IMG/VR virus record: IMGVR_UViG_3300034101_004588
Span: 62,001 to 126,000 of that record
Strand: one strand, 5' to 3'
DNA: 64,000 nucleotides
Source of the DNA: a virus
The notes beneath the pieces are model-generated. The model ran no database searches. It was given only the letters and a program-made list of their open reading frames with translations, and was not told the DNA's origin. Made by a program: the position numbers and the translations under genes. This document shows positions 17,532-26,215 of the stretch, piece after piece (the first letter of the stretch is position 1; the number at the start of each line of letters is the position of its first letter).

Positions 17532-18201
17532 AAAATGTGCTATATGTTTTTCTGGACAAGTTAGAACAGCAGAAAGATCTTCAGTTAAAGACAATTTAGA
17601 AATAAATTTAATAGAACCTTTATTAAGAGAAGGTTATCAAATTTATTATTTTGCATGTGCAGAAAGATATTACGGCAATTATATATGGCATGGTTTTAAA
17701 GAAGCAGAAGATAAAAATTATTGGGGTTATGATATAGATTTATATGACGCAAGATTGGGTCCGGGAGTCAAAGGAGGATCTTTTAATGTAATGAATCAAT
17801 GGAAAAAATGCCAAGAAGTAGCTTTTTTAAAACAGCGTTTTGAAAAGGAAAATAATTTAAAATTTGATTTAGTGTTTCGAATTCGTCCGGATATGGTATT
17901 ACAAAATAAATTAGAATATTCTTCTTTAGATTTAACAAAATATAATATACCCAATCACGACAATTGGTATGGATATAATGATAGAGCAGGCGCTGGCAAT
18001 AGTAAAAATATGGATTATTATATGATAAATTTTGTGAACAACATAGAAAAATACTTTAAAAAAGATGGAATAATTTTTCATTCTGAAACATTATTAAAAC
18101 ATCATTTAGATCAAAAAAATATAGAAATAAACCGTCCAAATTTTAATGTTTTATTTGAAAGAGAAGAAGGAACAGATTATGGCAATATCTACTTTAATTG
18201 A
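17524..18201 (+). CDS. Putative glycosyltransferase with FRIRPD motif
   Basis: The 225-residue protein starts ICFSGQVRT and has FRIRPDMV at 118-125, a pattern found in a poorly known family of glycosyltransferase-like proteins of phages, giant viruses and bacterial polysaccharide loci. HSETLLKHHL near the C-terminus may be the acceptor or catalytic region. It overlaps the upstream gene by 8 bases and the next gene's start by 23. Family assignment is from pattern memory only. Confidence 0.55.
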   Translation: MFKKCAICFSGQVRTAERSSVKDNLEINLIEPLLREGYQIYYFACAERYYGNYIWHGFKEAEDKNYWGYDIDLYDARLGPGVKGGSFNVMNQWKKCQEVAFLKQRFEKENNLKFDLVFRIRPDMVLQNKLEYSSLDLTKYNIPNHDNWYGYNDRAGAGNSKNMDYYMINFVNNIEKYFKKDGIIFHSETLLKHHLDQKNIEINRPNFNVLFEREEGTDYGNIYFN

Positions 18202-18772
18202 TTTGACTCTTAACGAAGGCAAAGATTCTTCACAACATTACATTACACTTTTTGCTTTGATATTATCTTTAAAAGCAAAAAACGTATTAGAATTAGGTGT
18301 AAGAAACGGCAATACAACTAAACCTTTTCTATTGGGATTGGATTATGTAAAAGGTAATTTGACTAGCGTAGATATAGAAGATAACCCTTATCTTAGAAAT
18401 AAATTAAAAGATTTTACAAACTGGAATTTTATAGTGTCTGATTCCATAAAATTTTTAGAATCTGTAAAACCTGGAACAATTTATGATTTAGTATTTGTAG
18501 ATGATTGGCATGATGGATTGCATGTCAAAAAACAATTAGAATTGATAGAAAAAATGATTACACCTTCTTCATTAGTTGTATTACATGATTGTATGTGCTT
18601 AAACACCCAACCAAATTATCATTATTATCAGGATAAAGAAGGAGAGTTTGCCAATGGCGGACCTTGGAGAGCTATTAAAGAATTAGACAAATCTGTTTGG
18701 GAATATGTTACAATTCCAGTTAATAACGGATTGACTATTTTACGCAAATTAGGAGAAGAATTGGTTTTTTAA
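18179..18772 (+). CDS. Class I SAM-dependent methyltransferase
   Basis: Start chosen at the ATG preceded by GAAGGA with a good spacing; the open frame runs 33 bases further upstream. The 197-residue protein has motif I LELGVRNGNT (from residue 37), the acidic loop VDIEDNPY, and FVDDWHDG (106-113), as in the Methyltransf_24 / sugar O-methyltransferase group. In a glycan island it probably methylates a sugar or the nucleotide-linked intermediate. A DNA or protein substrate cannot be excluded. It ends at the first base of the next start (TAATG). Confidence 0.7.
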   Translation: MAISTLIDLTLNEGKDSSQHYITLFALILSLKAKNVLELGVRNGNTTKPFLLGLDYVKGNLTSVDIEDNPYLRNKLKDFTNWNFIVSDSIKFLESVKPGTIYDLVFVDDWHDGLHVKKQLELIEKMITPSSLVVLHDCMCLNTQPNYHYYQDKEGEFANGGPWRAIKELDKSVWEYVTIPVNNGLTILRKLGEELVF

Positions 18773-19692
18773 TGTTATACGATTTCTTTAAAAAAGACAA
18801 ATATCTTGTAGGAGATATTGAATTCGGAGGTTTCGGGGCAATGTATGCCCGCAGAAAATTTATTTTACAATTATCTCAAGCTTTTAATCGTACACCAATT
18901 TTTAGATTTAAACATTACGTGTACGATGATCCCTTTGAATCTTTTCCAGTAGATTTAAACACTTTAAAACAAAAAAATATTAACGAAATTAAAATTTTTG
19001 ATTACACTGAAAACGAAGAGCAAGCAGTTTATTTTGATTTTAATAGTTATTGGAATTCACCAAACATGATTAAATATCAAAATCGGGCACCAAAAAATGC
19101 AGATTATTTAAAATATTCTGGATATTTATATGATCAATTAAAAATCAATCAAGAATACACAGATTTGATAGATAAAAAAATACAAGAAATAAAAGAAAAG
19201 TTTAATATTAAAAATTTTAATTCAGTTATTGGAGTACATTTGCGCCGCGGTGATAAAATAGTAGAAATACCATATCTTTCAGAAAAAACTGTTTTCGATT
19301 TAGTAGATAAATTAAAAACAGAAGACAATATTAAAGATTGTGCTATTTTTATAACTAGTGATGAATTACAATACATAGAAGAAATTATTGAGAAATATCC
19401 TCAATATAATTTTATATACGATAAAGAAGAACCCAGATATGGTTCACAACACATGTCAAATCTTCAATTAGTTGCTTCTCATCCTTTTTTAAAAAAACAA
19501 GAAACCTTAACCTTTATGAAAAATGTAGAAATTCTAAAACAATGCGCTTATGTTATAGGACCTCATGGAGCGCAAATGAGTAAAATTGCCGGCGCTATTA
19601 ATTCATATCATAACAATTCTAAAAAATTATTTTTAATCAATTCAGAAACAGATAAACTAGAAGAAATGGGAGCCACCACTGCTTCTTGTTGA
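18772..19692 (+). CDS. Fucosyltransferase-like GT-B glycosyltransferase
   Basis: The 306-residue protein carries GVHLRRGDK at 154-162. This resembles the HxRRxD motif of alpha-1,6-fucosyltransferases and O-fucosyltransferases (FUT8/NodZ type), which bind GDP-fucose. IFITSDEL and VIGPHGAQMSK in the second domain fit a GT-B nucleotide-binding half. It is the last gene of the glycan island. GDP-fucose use is inferred from the motif. The start shares one base with the upstream stop. Confidence 0.55.
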   Translation: MLYDFFKKDKYLVGDIEFGGFGAMYARRKFILQLSQAFNRTPIFRFKHYVYDDPFESFPVDLNTLKQKNINEIKIFDYTENEEQAVYFDFNSYWNSPNMIKYQNRAPKNADYLKYSGYLYDQLKINQEYTDLIDKKIQEIKEKFNIKNFNSVIGVHLRRGDKIVEIPYLSEKTVFDLVDKLKTEDNIKDCAIFITSDELQYIEEIIEKYPQYNFIYDKEEPRYGSQHMSNLQLVASHPFLKKQETLTFMKNVEILKQCAYVIGPHGAQMSKIAGAINSYHNNSKKLFLINSETDKLEEMGATTASC

Positions 19693-19716
19693 AGTTATTT
19701 TAAATAAAACTATAAT
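19689..19716 (+). promoter_or_regulatory. Sigma70-like promoter upstream of gp46
   Basis: TTGAAG (19689-19694), 16 nt, TATAAT (19711-19716). The -10 box ends eight bases before the GTG start, so the transcript would begin at or just before the start codon. It separates the glycan island from the replication block. Confidence 0.65.
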
Positions 19717-19724
19717 AAATTAAG

Positions 19725-21515
19725 GTGAGAAGAATAGTATTTAATAAAATACATATACAAAATTTTCTATCAATAGGTGAAGTCCCGGTTATTATAAATT
19801 TTAATAAAGGTATTTCATTAATAACAGGGAATAATAAAGATAAAGATAGTAAAAATGGTTGTGGAAAGACAGCTATATTAGATGCGTTTTATTGGAGCTT
19901 GTTCGGAGAAACCATCAGAGATCTTAAAAAAGAAAAAATAATTCACAATCAAACTTCTAAAAATTGTTTAGTAGTTTTAGATTTTGAAATTATATCTAAT
20001 AATGAAATTAATAGATATAAAATATCTAGAACCTTAAATCCTAATACAGTCAGTATTTTTCAAGATGATCAAGACATTACTTTATCTTCCATACCCAAAA
20101 ATGACGAATTTATAAAAGAATTAATAGGAGCTAATGAAGAGGTTTTTAAAAATGTTATTTTGATGTCTTTAGACAATACATTACCTTTCATGGCACAAAA
20201 AAAGGTAGATAAAAGAAAGTTTGTAGAAGGAATATTACAGCTTAATATTTTTAGTGATATGCTTTTAGAAATAAGAGCAGATTACAATGAAACTAAAAAA
20301 GAATACGAAATAATATCTTCAAAATTTTTAGAAAAACAAAAATATTATCAAATACAAGAAAATCAACAAAACAAACAAGAGGAAATTAAAAACAATAAAA
20401 TAACAGAATTAAAAAATAAAATAATAAACAATAATAACCATATCAAAAATTTAGAAAAATCAAACATTTCTTTGGAAGACATTCAAAATAAAATACTTAC
20501 AACTGAAAAAAGTATAGAAAAATTAGAAAAAGAGAAAGAAAATGTTAATAAAAAAATATCTAACCAAATTAATTTACAGACTAATACACAACAGCTTATT
20601 AAAGAATTACAATCTCAAAAACAACAATTTTTAAATAAAAATGGTATTTGTCCTACATGCAAACAAAAAATGTCAGAGTTATCTGAACATGAAATAAACG
20701 AACATTCTAAAATTATTAGTGATAAAATAGAAATTAGTAAAAAAGAACTCAACTCGATCGAAGAAAATAAAAACAAAGAACAAAATTTAGAAAATAAAAT
20801 TTCTGAAAAAATAAAAGAATTTAAGAACTCTTTAAAAAATTATTACACAGAATCAACTAACATTTCCAACAGAGACAAAGAAATTTTATCTTTACAAGAA
20901 AGAAATGAGGAATACTTAAAAAATATAAAAGAACTAGAGAATCAACAAGATGAATATACAGAAATTTTGAATAATCTTAAAATAGAAATAAATGAAACAG
21001 AAAATTTTCTTAAGGAACTTCAAAAAAAATTACAGATACTAGAAACTGCTAAATTTGTGGTTTCTGAAGAAGGGGTTAAAACTTCTATTATACATAAAAT
21101 GTTAGCACTGTTAAACCAAAAATTTAATTTGTATCTCCAATGGTTAGAAGCCCCATGTCAAGGAATTTTTAGCGAAACCTTTGAAGAAACCTTAATAAAT
21201 GAACACAAAAAAGAATGTTCTTATTTTAATTTTAGTAGTGGAGAAAGAAAAAGAATAGATTTAGCCATACTTTTTATGTTTCAAGATTTATTAAAAGATC
21301 AAAACGGGGTATGTTATTCTGTGAATATGTATGATGAATTATTTGATTCAGCGTTAGACGAAAACGGAATTAATAAAGTATTAGAAATATTAAAATCTAA
21401 AGAGGATTGCAGTGTTTACATTATTTCTCACAATAAAAATACACAGAAAATAGAGTTTGATAATGTTATAAATTTAGAAAAAAAAGACGGTAAAACAAGC
21501 CTTTTACTTGAATAA
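19725..21515 (+). CDS. gp46: gp46-like recombination ATPase subunit (Rad50/SbcC family)
   Basis: The 596-residue protein (T4 gp46 has 560) starts at GTG. The N-terminal Walker A lies in KNGCGKTAI. A long coiled coil runs through the middle and is split by a zinc hook CPTC (Cys309, Cys312). The C-terminal half has the signature FSSGERKRIDLA and a Walker B MYDELFDSALDE. It pairs with gp47 to resect DNA ends. Gp47 lies upstream, beyond the glycan island. Confidence 0.9.
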   Translation: MRRIVFNKIHIQNFLSIGEVPVIINFNKGISLITGNNKDKDSKNGCGKTAILDAFYWSLFGETIRDLKKEKIIHNQTSKNCLVVLDFEIISNNEINRYKISRTLNPNTVSIFQDDQDITLSSIPKNDEFIKELIGANEEVFKNVILMSLDNTLPFMAQKKVDKRKFVEGILQLNIFSDMLLEIRADYNETKKEYEIISSKFLEKQKYYQIQENQQNKQEEIKNNKITELKNKIINNNNHIKNLEKSNISLEDIQNKILTTEKSIEKLEKEKENVNKKISNQINLQTNTQQLIKELQSQKQQFLNKNGICPTCKQKMSELSEHEINEHSKIISDKIEISKKELNSIEENKNKEQNLENKISEKIKEFKNSLKNYYTESTNISNRDKEILSLQERNEEYLKNIKELENQQDEYTEILNNLKIEINETENFLKELQKKLQILETAKFVVSEEGVKTSIIHKMLALLNQKFNLYLQWLEAPCQGIFSETFEETLINEHKKECSYFNFSSGERKRIDLAILFMFQDLLKDQNGVCYSVNMYDELFDSALDENGINKVLEILKSKEDCSVYIISHNKNTQKIEFDNVINLEKKDGKTSLLLE

Positions 21516-21535
21516 TTTAACAATTCAGTTAAATT
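21508..21535 (+). promoter_or_regulatory. Sigma70-like promoter upstream of queE
   Basis: TTGAAT (21508-21513), 16 nt, TAAATT (21530-21535), nine bases before the queE ATG. The -10 box matches the consensus at four of six positions. The -35 box overlaps the gp46 stop region. Confidence 0.45.
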
Positions 21536-21544
21536 TAACATAAT

Positions 21545-22297
21545 ATGAGCGAAGAACAATATCTTTATTTAAGTGACGATAAAGTTTTCTATACAATAGA
21601 AGGGGAAGGAGAGCATGTCGGCAAACCTTCAGTTTTTATGAGATTGGCCATGTGCAATTTGACATGCAATGCCTGGGCTTCAGAAGATTCTCCACATGGT
21701 TGTGATTCTTTTGTTTCTTGGTCAGTTAAAAATAAAATGTCTTTTGATGAAATTTTTGAGATGATGGAAAAAAATAATTACATCACACATTTAGAAAACA
21801 AAGCAATTCTTAAGCTCACTGGTGGTGAACCTCTTATTCAACAAAAACAACTTTTAAAATTTATAAGAGCATTTGTAGAAAAATACGGTTTTACACCAGT
21901 TATAGATTTTGAAACTAATGCAACTTTATTACCAGATCCAAAATGGATTACAACATGGGGTGCAACTTTTACTACGTCTCCTAAATTAACCACAAATGGA
22001 GATCCAGAAGAAAAGACATATAAACCAGAAGTATTAAAGTGGCATGTATTTAATTATTCTGGTTTTAAATTTGTTATTACTTCAGACAGAGACATTGAAG
22101 AAATTTGGCGGAAATATGTAGAAGACAAGGAAGGTATAAATGTTCCTTTAAATCGTATTTGGTTCATGCCATGTTGCGGTTCTAGACAAGAACATGCAGA
22201 TAATGCTGCTGCAGTAGCGGAATACGCAAAAGCTATGCATGTAAATTTTTCGCCTAGATTACAATTGGTAATTTGGGATAAAGCTTTGAAAGTTTAA
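21545..22297 (+). CDS. queE: QueE: 7-carboxy-7-deazaguanine synthase (radical SAM)
   Basis: The 250-residue protein has the QueE start FYTIEGEGEHVGKPSVFMRL, then CNLTC and later CDSF, the LTGGEPL motif (91-97), DFETNAT, and SPKLT. QueE turns CPH4 into 7-carboxy-7-deazaguanine (CDG), the core of queuosine and of modified DNA bases. The three cluster Cys appear to be Cys37, Cys41 and Cys53. In most QueE proteins the last gap is two residues; here it is eleven. It works with FolE2, QueD and a DpdA-like enzyme encoded nearby. Confidence 0.85.
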   Translation: MSEEQYLYLSDDKVFYTIEGEGEHVGKPSVFMRLAMCNLTCNAWASEDSPHGCDSFVSWSVKNKMSFDEIFEMMEKNNYITHLENKAILKLTGGEPLIQQKQLLKFIRAFVEKYGFTPVIDFETNATLLPDPKWITTWGATFTTSPKLTTNGDPEEKTYKPEVLKWHVFNYSGFKFVITSDRDIEEIWRKYVEDKEGINVPLNRIWFMPCCGSRQEHADNAAAVAEYAKAMHVNFSPRLQLVIWDKALKV

Positions 22298-22300
22298 AAT

Positions 22301-23608
22301 ATGGCAATAAAAATTAAAAACTCTAACAATCAACCTAATCAAGCAGTTTTTCAGTATAGTCAAGTTTCTACAGGTTTACCAATGGCTCCAATGGGGATGC
22401 CTTCTAATTTACCTATTCATTATTCCTACGTTACATCTAAACCAGTATATATACCACCCCCACCACCTATAGAAATGGCTGAAGCTCATCTGCCTAGAGT
22501 CTTGAATTATTTTGCAGATTATGGTGGTTGTGGGCATTGGAGAATGATCTGGCCTGAATTTTTATTAAATTTCGGACAAAAGTTAGTTTCTTCCGGAATG
22601 ACGCAGATGATTTTAGATATTAGATTTTATTCAACTTTAAAAGCTGTAAGATTTCAAAGACAGGCAACACCTCATCAAAATGCTTTTATTAAAGAATTAC
22701 AAAAAATCAGACAGCAAACCAAATTGCGTTTAATCTATGAAATAGATGATATTGTTTTTAAAGATGATATTCCAGATTACAACAGATGTAAAGATGCATT
22801 TGTAGATCAAACTATTGTAGATAGTATTTTAGAAATAATGTCAGCAATGGATGAAATAACAGTTACCTGTGATTACATGAAACAATACTATATTAATAAA
22901 ACAGGTAACAAAAATATTACAAAAATACCCAATTATGCACCAAAATTTTGGTTAGACAGATATTATGATCAAGAAAAAATACAAAAGAATTTTGAAAAAA
23001 ATAAAAAGAGACCAAGAATATTATATGCCGGATCTGGTACTCATGTTGATGTATTAAATAGAACAGGTTTTAATGATGATTTCCATCATGTAGTTGATTC
23101 CATTATTAAAGCTCGTAAAAAGTTTAAATTTGTATGGAAAGGGTGTTATCCATTAGCAGTTAAACAATTTATAGAAAATGGAGAAATGGAGTATTTAGAT
23201 TGGTCGCCTTTACCCAGCTATCCTCAAGGTTTAGTTGATGCTAATTGTAATGTTACCTTTGCTTCATTAACTGATAACGTGTTTAACAGATCAAAAAGCA
23301 ATATCAAAATGATAGAAGCAGGAGCATTGGGTTTACCAGGAGCTTATCAAGATATGTGTACTTATGAAGAGGCTCCTGTAAGATTTAAAAGCGGAGATGA
23401 TTTAATAGATCAATTAGAATACATTACTTCGGATGTTTCTCGTTATATGAGATTATCAAAACAAGCCAGAGAGTTTACAGAGAAATTATGGTTAGAAGAT
23501 CATTTAGATGAATATCTAGCCATGTATTTAACTCCGTGGGGATCAAAAGAAAGAAAAGAAATGAGTCCTCTTTTAATTGATAATAACCCCGACCAGAATA
23601 TAAATTGA
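22301..23608 (+). CDS. GT4-like glycosyltransferase
   Basis: The 435-residue protein has a low-complexity N-terminus with a YIPPPPPIE run. A GT-B-like body follows: LPRVLNYFADYGGCGHWRM, YEIDDIVF, ITVTCDYMKQYY, then PRILYAGSGTHVDVL, and IKMIEAGALGLPGAY as the nucleotide-sugar-binding loop. Proteins like this occur in marine T4-like phages. It lies between queE and the DNA polymerase, away from the island, so it may act on DNA or on a virion protein. That is inference. Confidence 0.75.
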   Translation: MAIKIKNSNNQPNQAVFQYSQVSTGLPMAPMGMPSNLPIHYSYVTSKPVYIPPPPPIEMAEAHLPRVLNYFADYGGCGHWRMIWPEFLLNFGQKLVSSGMTQMILDIRFYSTLKAVRFQRQATPHQNAFIKELQKIRQQTKLRLIYEIDDIVFKDDIPDYNRCKDAFVDQTIVDSILEIMSAMDEITVTCDYMKQYYINKTGNKNITKIPNYAPKFWLDRYYDQEKIQKNFEKNKKRPRILYAGSGTHVDVLNRTGFNDDFHHVVDSIIKARKKFKFVWKGCYPLAVKQFIENGEMEYLDWSPLPSYPQGLVDANCNVTFASLTDNVFNRSKSNIKMIEAGALGLPGAYQDMCTYEEAPVRFKSGDDLIDQLEYITSDVSRYMRLSKQAREFTEKLWLEDHLDEYLAMYLTPWGSKERKEMSPLLIDNNPDQNIN

Positions 23609-23632
23609 TTAATTTATTTAAAATCGTATAAT
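23605..23632 (+). promoter_or_regulatory. Sigma70-like promoter upstream of DNA polymerase
   Basis: TTGATT (23605-23610), 16 nt, TATAAT (23627-23632), seven bases before the ATG. A start about seven bases after the -10 box would give a leaderless gp43 transcript. Confidence 0.7.
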
Positions 23633-23639
23633 ATAAAAC

Positions 23640-26201
23640 ATGGCTTGGCGTAATGTTTTTTATGATAATCGTAGTCAGTCGATTCATTTATGGACATGGG
23701 ACGAGAATGGTAATCGCCAGAAATTGATCTCGTCTTATGAACCTAACATTTATATAGAATCTAATAATGGTGAAGATGGTGTATCTATTTTTAATACACC
23801 TTTAAAAAAGATAACTTTTAAAAATCAATTTGAAAGAAATAAATTTGTTAATGAGACACCAATTAAACGTTTGTTTAATAATTTGTCTTGTGAGCAAGAT
23901 TTCTTATTAAGCACTTTTAAAGATGAAGTAAATAAAGACAATTTTGGTAAATATCCTTTAAAAATATATTTTTTAGATATTGAAACCTATAGTCCAAATG
24001 CATTTCCAGTACCAGAAAAAGCAGAAGATCCTATAAATCTTATAACTTTATATGACACTTTATCAAAAAAATATTACACTTGGGGCACAAAAAAATATCA
24101 AAATCAATCAGAAGATGTAGTTTATTTTTATTGTAAAAGTGAAACTACTTTATTAGAAAACTTTTTAAATTTTTTTGAAAAAGATCATCCAGATATTTTA
24201 AGCTCTTGGAATGGTGAAGGATTTGATATACCTTACATAATAAATCGTATTAAAAACATATTAGGCGATGAAGAAAGTAATAGACTGTCTCCAGTACAAA
24301 ACATTTTTTACAGAGAAAATGTAGCTTTAAATAAATTCGGCAAGGTTATTAATAGATATTATATAAGAGGTTTAAGTTGTGTTGACTACATGGAATTGTA
24401 CAAAACCTTTTCTAGAGGAGATAGAGAATCCTATTCTTTAGGATATATAGGACAGTATGAATTGGGAGAGAGTAAAATAGATTATGGAACAATGTCTTTA
24501 CATGAATTAGCAGATAAAGATTGGCAAAAATTTGTAGATTATAACATACAAGACGTAAAATTATTAGTAAAATTAGAAAGTAAATTAAAATTTTTAAAAT
24601 TGATCAGAACTTTATCTTATAAAGGATTTATACCATTTGAACAGTCTTTAGGTAAAGTTTCCATGATTACAGGAGCTGTTGCCCATCAGGCATATAAACA
24701 AGGATATATTATTCCAACATTTAAAAATGATATTGTCAGAGAAGCTTATGAGGGCGGTTATGTGCATGAACCAGAAAGAGGTTTAAGTAAAGCTGTAGTT
24801 GGATATGATGCAAACAGTCTATATCCAAACACTATAATTTCATTAAATCTTTCTCCGGAAACCAAAATAGGTAAAATAGTAAAAATAGAAAACGACGAAT
24901 ATTTTATTAAACTTAATAATGAAAAATTAATATCTTTGCATAAAGAAAAATTTCAGAAACTAGTAGAAAAAGAAAAATTATCAATTTCAAAAGCAAATGT
25001 GTTGTATACTCAAAAATTTAAAGGAGTAATACCCAATTTGATTGATAGGTTATATCAAGAAAGAGTAGAAACCCGTAAAGAGATGTTAGCAAAAGAAAGA
25101 GAATATAAGAAGACCAAAGACATCTCAATTAAAGCTCAAATTGAAAGTTTAGATACACTACAAAACGTATTTAAGTTGACTTTAAATTCTATATATGGTG
25201 TATTTGCACAAAAATTTTCACCATTGTTTGATATTGACCATTCTGCAAGTATTACATTAACAGGCCAAGCAGTTGTTAAACAAGCCTCTGAAATTGTCTA
25301 TCAACAAGCAATTTCTCAGAATGTAAACTGTACTAAAGAAGACATTTACAAATATGGAGACACAGATAGTTGTTATTTTTCTGTATTACCGATATTAAAC
25401 CATTTTAATTTAAATTTATTAAGTGACAATGAAATTAATAAAGATGCTTATAGTCTTATAGAAAAATTAGGAGAACATTTAAACGAAAAAATTACAGAAT
25501 GGGCAAAAAAAGAATTGCATTCAACAGATCCTCGATTTGTTTTTAAAAGAGAATCTATATGTGATGTAGCTTTGTTCATGGAGAAAAAAAGATATATTCT
25601 TCATGTTTTAGACAAAGAAGGAGTTGCAACTAATAAATTTAAATATGTTGGTGTGGAAATAGCTCGTTCTACTATGTCAGAATCAGTCAAAAAAATTATT
25701 AAAAAGATTATAGAATCTGCAATGTTATACAATGACAGAAAAAAATCTAATAATTTATTGCAAGAAGGATATGAAGAATTTAAAAAACTAAGCATAGAAG
25801 ACTTAGCGTTTAGATGTAAAATATCTGATTATGAAAAATACGAATCAAAAATAAAAGAAGATGGAACTTTAGGCAAAGGAACACCTATTCATATTAAAAG
25901 TGCAATTCTTTTTAATAAAATGTTAAAAAAACTTAATATAGACACAGTTTATATGTCTATAGGAAGTGGAACTAAAATTAAATACTTTTATGCAGCTAAA
26001 AATTTATATAATTATAAATCAATGGCTTTTTTAGATGTTTATCCCAAAGAACTTGAAGAAATTATAAAAATTGATTATAAAATGATGTTTAGTAAATTAG
26101 TAGAACCACCTATAAAAAGGCTTTATGAAAGTATAGGATGGCCTCCACCGACAATTGAATCAGAAACTCAAACAGATTTATTTGATTTGTTTGCAATTTA
26201 G
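23640..26201 (+). CDS. gp43: Family B DNA polymerase gp43
   Basis: The 853-residue replicative polymerase (T4 gp43 has 898) has the 3'-5' exonuclease motif FLDIETYS (~110-117), SSWNGEGFDIPYI (Exo II), polymerase motif A YDANSLYPNT (389-398), motif B KLTLNSIYG, and motif C YGDTDS (572-577). The C-terminus ends TDLFDLFAI, a likely tail for binding the gp45 clamp. It is a single uninterrupted gene. Confidence 0.97.
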   Translation: MAWRNVFYDNRSQSIHLWTWDENGNRQKLISSYEPNIYIESNNGEDGVSIFNTPLKKITFKNQFERNKFVNETPIKRLFNNLSCEQDFLLSTFKDEVNKDNFGKYPLKIYFLDIETYSPNAFPVPEKAEDPINLITLYDTLSKKYYTWGTKKYQNQSEDVVYFYCKSETTLLENFLNFFEKDHPDILSSWNGEGFDIPYIINRIKNILGDEESNRLSPVQNIFYRENVALNKFGKVINRYYIRGLSCVDYMELYKTFSRGDRESYSLGYIGQYELGESKIDYGTMSLHELADKDWQKFVDYNIQDVKLLVKLESKLKFLKLIRTLSYKGFIPFEQSLGKVSMITGAVAHQAYKQGYIIPTFKNDIVREAYEGGYVHEPERGLSKAVVGYDANSLYPNTIISLNLSPETKIGKIVKIENDEYFIKLNNEKLISLHKEKFQKLVEKEKLSISKANVLYTQKFKGVIPNLIDRLYQERVETRKEMLAKEREYKKTKDISIKAQIESLDTLQNVFKLTLNSIYGVFAQKFSPLFDIDHSASITLTGQAVVKQASEIVYQQAISQNVNCTKEDIYKYGDTDSCYFSVLPILNHFNLNLLSDNEINKDAYSLIEKLGEHLNEKITEWAKKELHSTDPRFVFKRESICDVALFMEKKRYILHVLDKEGVATNKFKYVGVEIARSTMSESVKKIIKKIIESAMLYNDRKKSNNLLQEGYEEFKKLSIEDLAFRCKISDYEKYESKIKEDGTLGKGTPIHIKSAILFNKMLKKLNIDTVYMSIGSGTKIKYFYAAKNLYNYKSMAFLDVYPKELEEIIKIDYKMMFSKLVEPPIKRLYESIGWPPPTIESETQTDLFDLFAI

Positions 26202-26209
26202 AATATATT
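26182..26209 (+). promoter_or_regulatory. Sigma70-like promoter upstream of dpdA-like gene
   Basis: TTGATT (26182-26187), 16 nt, TATATT (26204-26209), six bases before the ATG. The -35 box lies in the last codons of gp43. Confidence 0.6.
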
Positions 26210-26215
26210 TTTAAT

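Noticed and set aside
18146-18178. An earlier start for the methyltransferase gene
   Set aside because: The ATG at 18179 has a good GAAGGA ribosome binding site; the earlier one overlaps the upstream gene more and adds no domain part.
11594-19692. T4-type DNA glucosyltransferase (agt/bgt) in the island
   Set aside because: The visible motifs are those of GT2, GT25, GT77-like, GT47 and fucosyltransferase-like enzymes; no dCMP hydroxymethylase gene is seen in the window.
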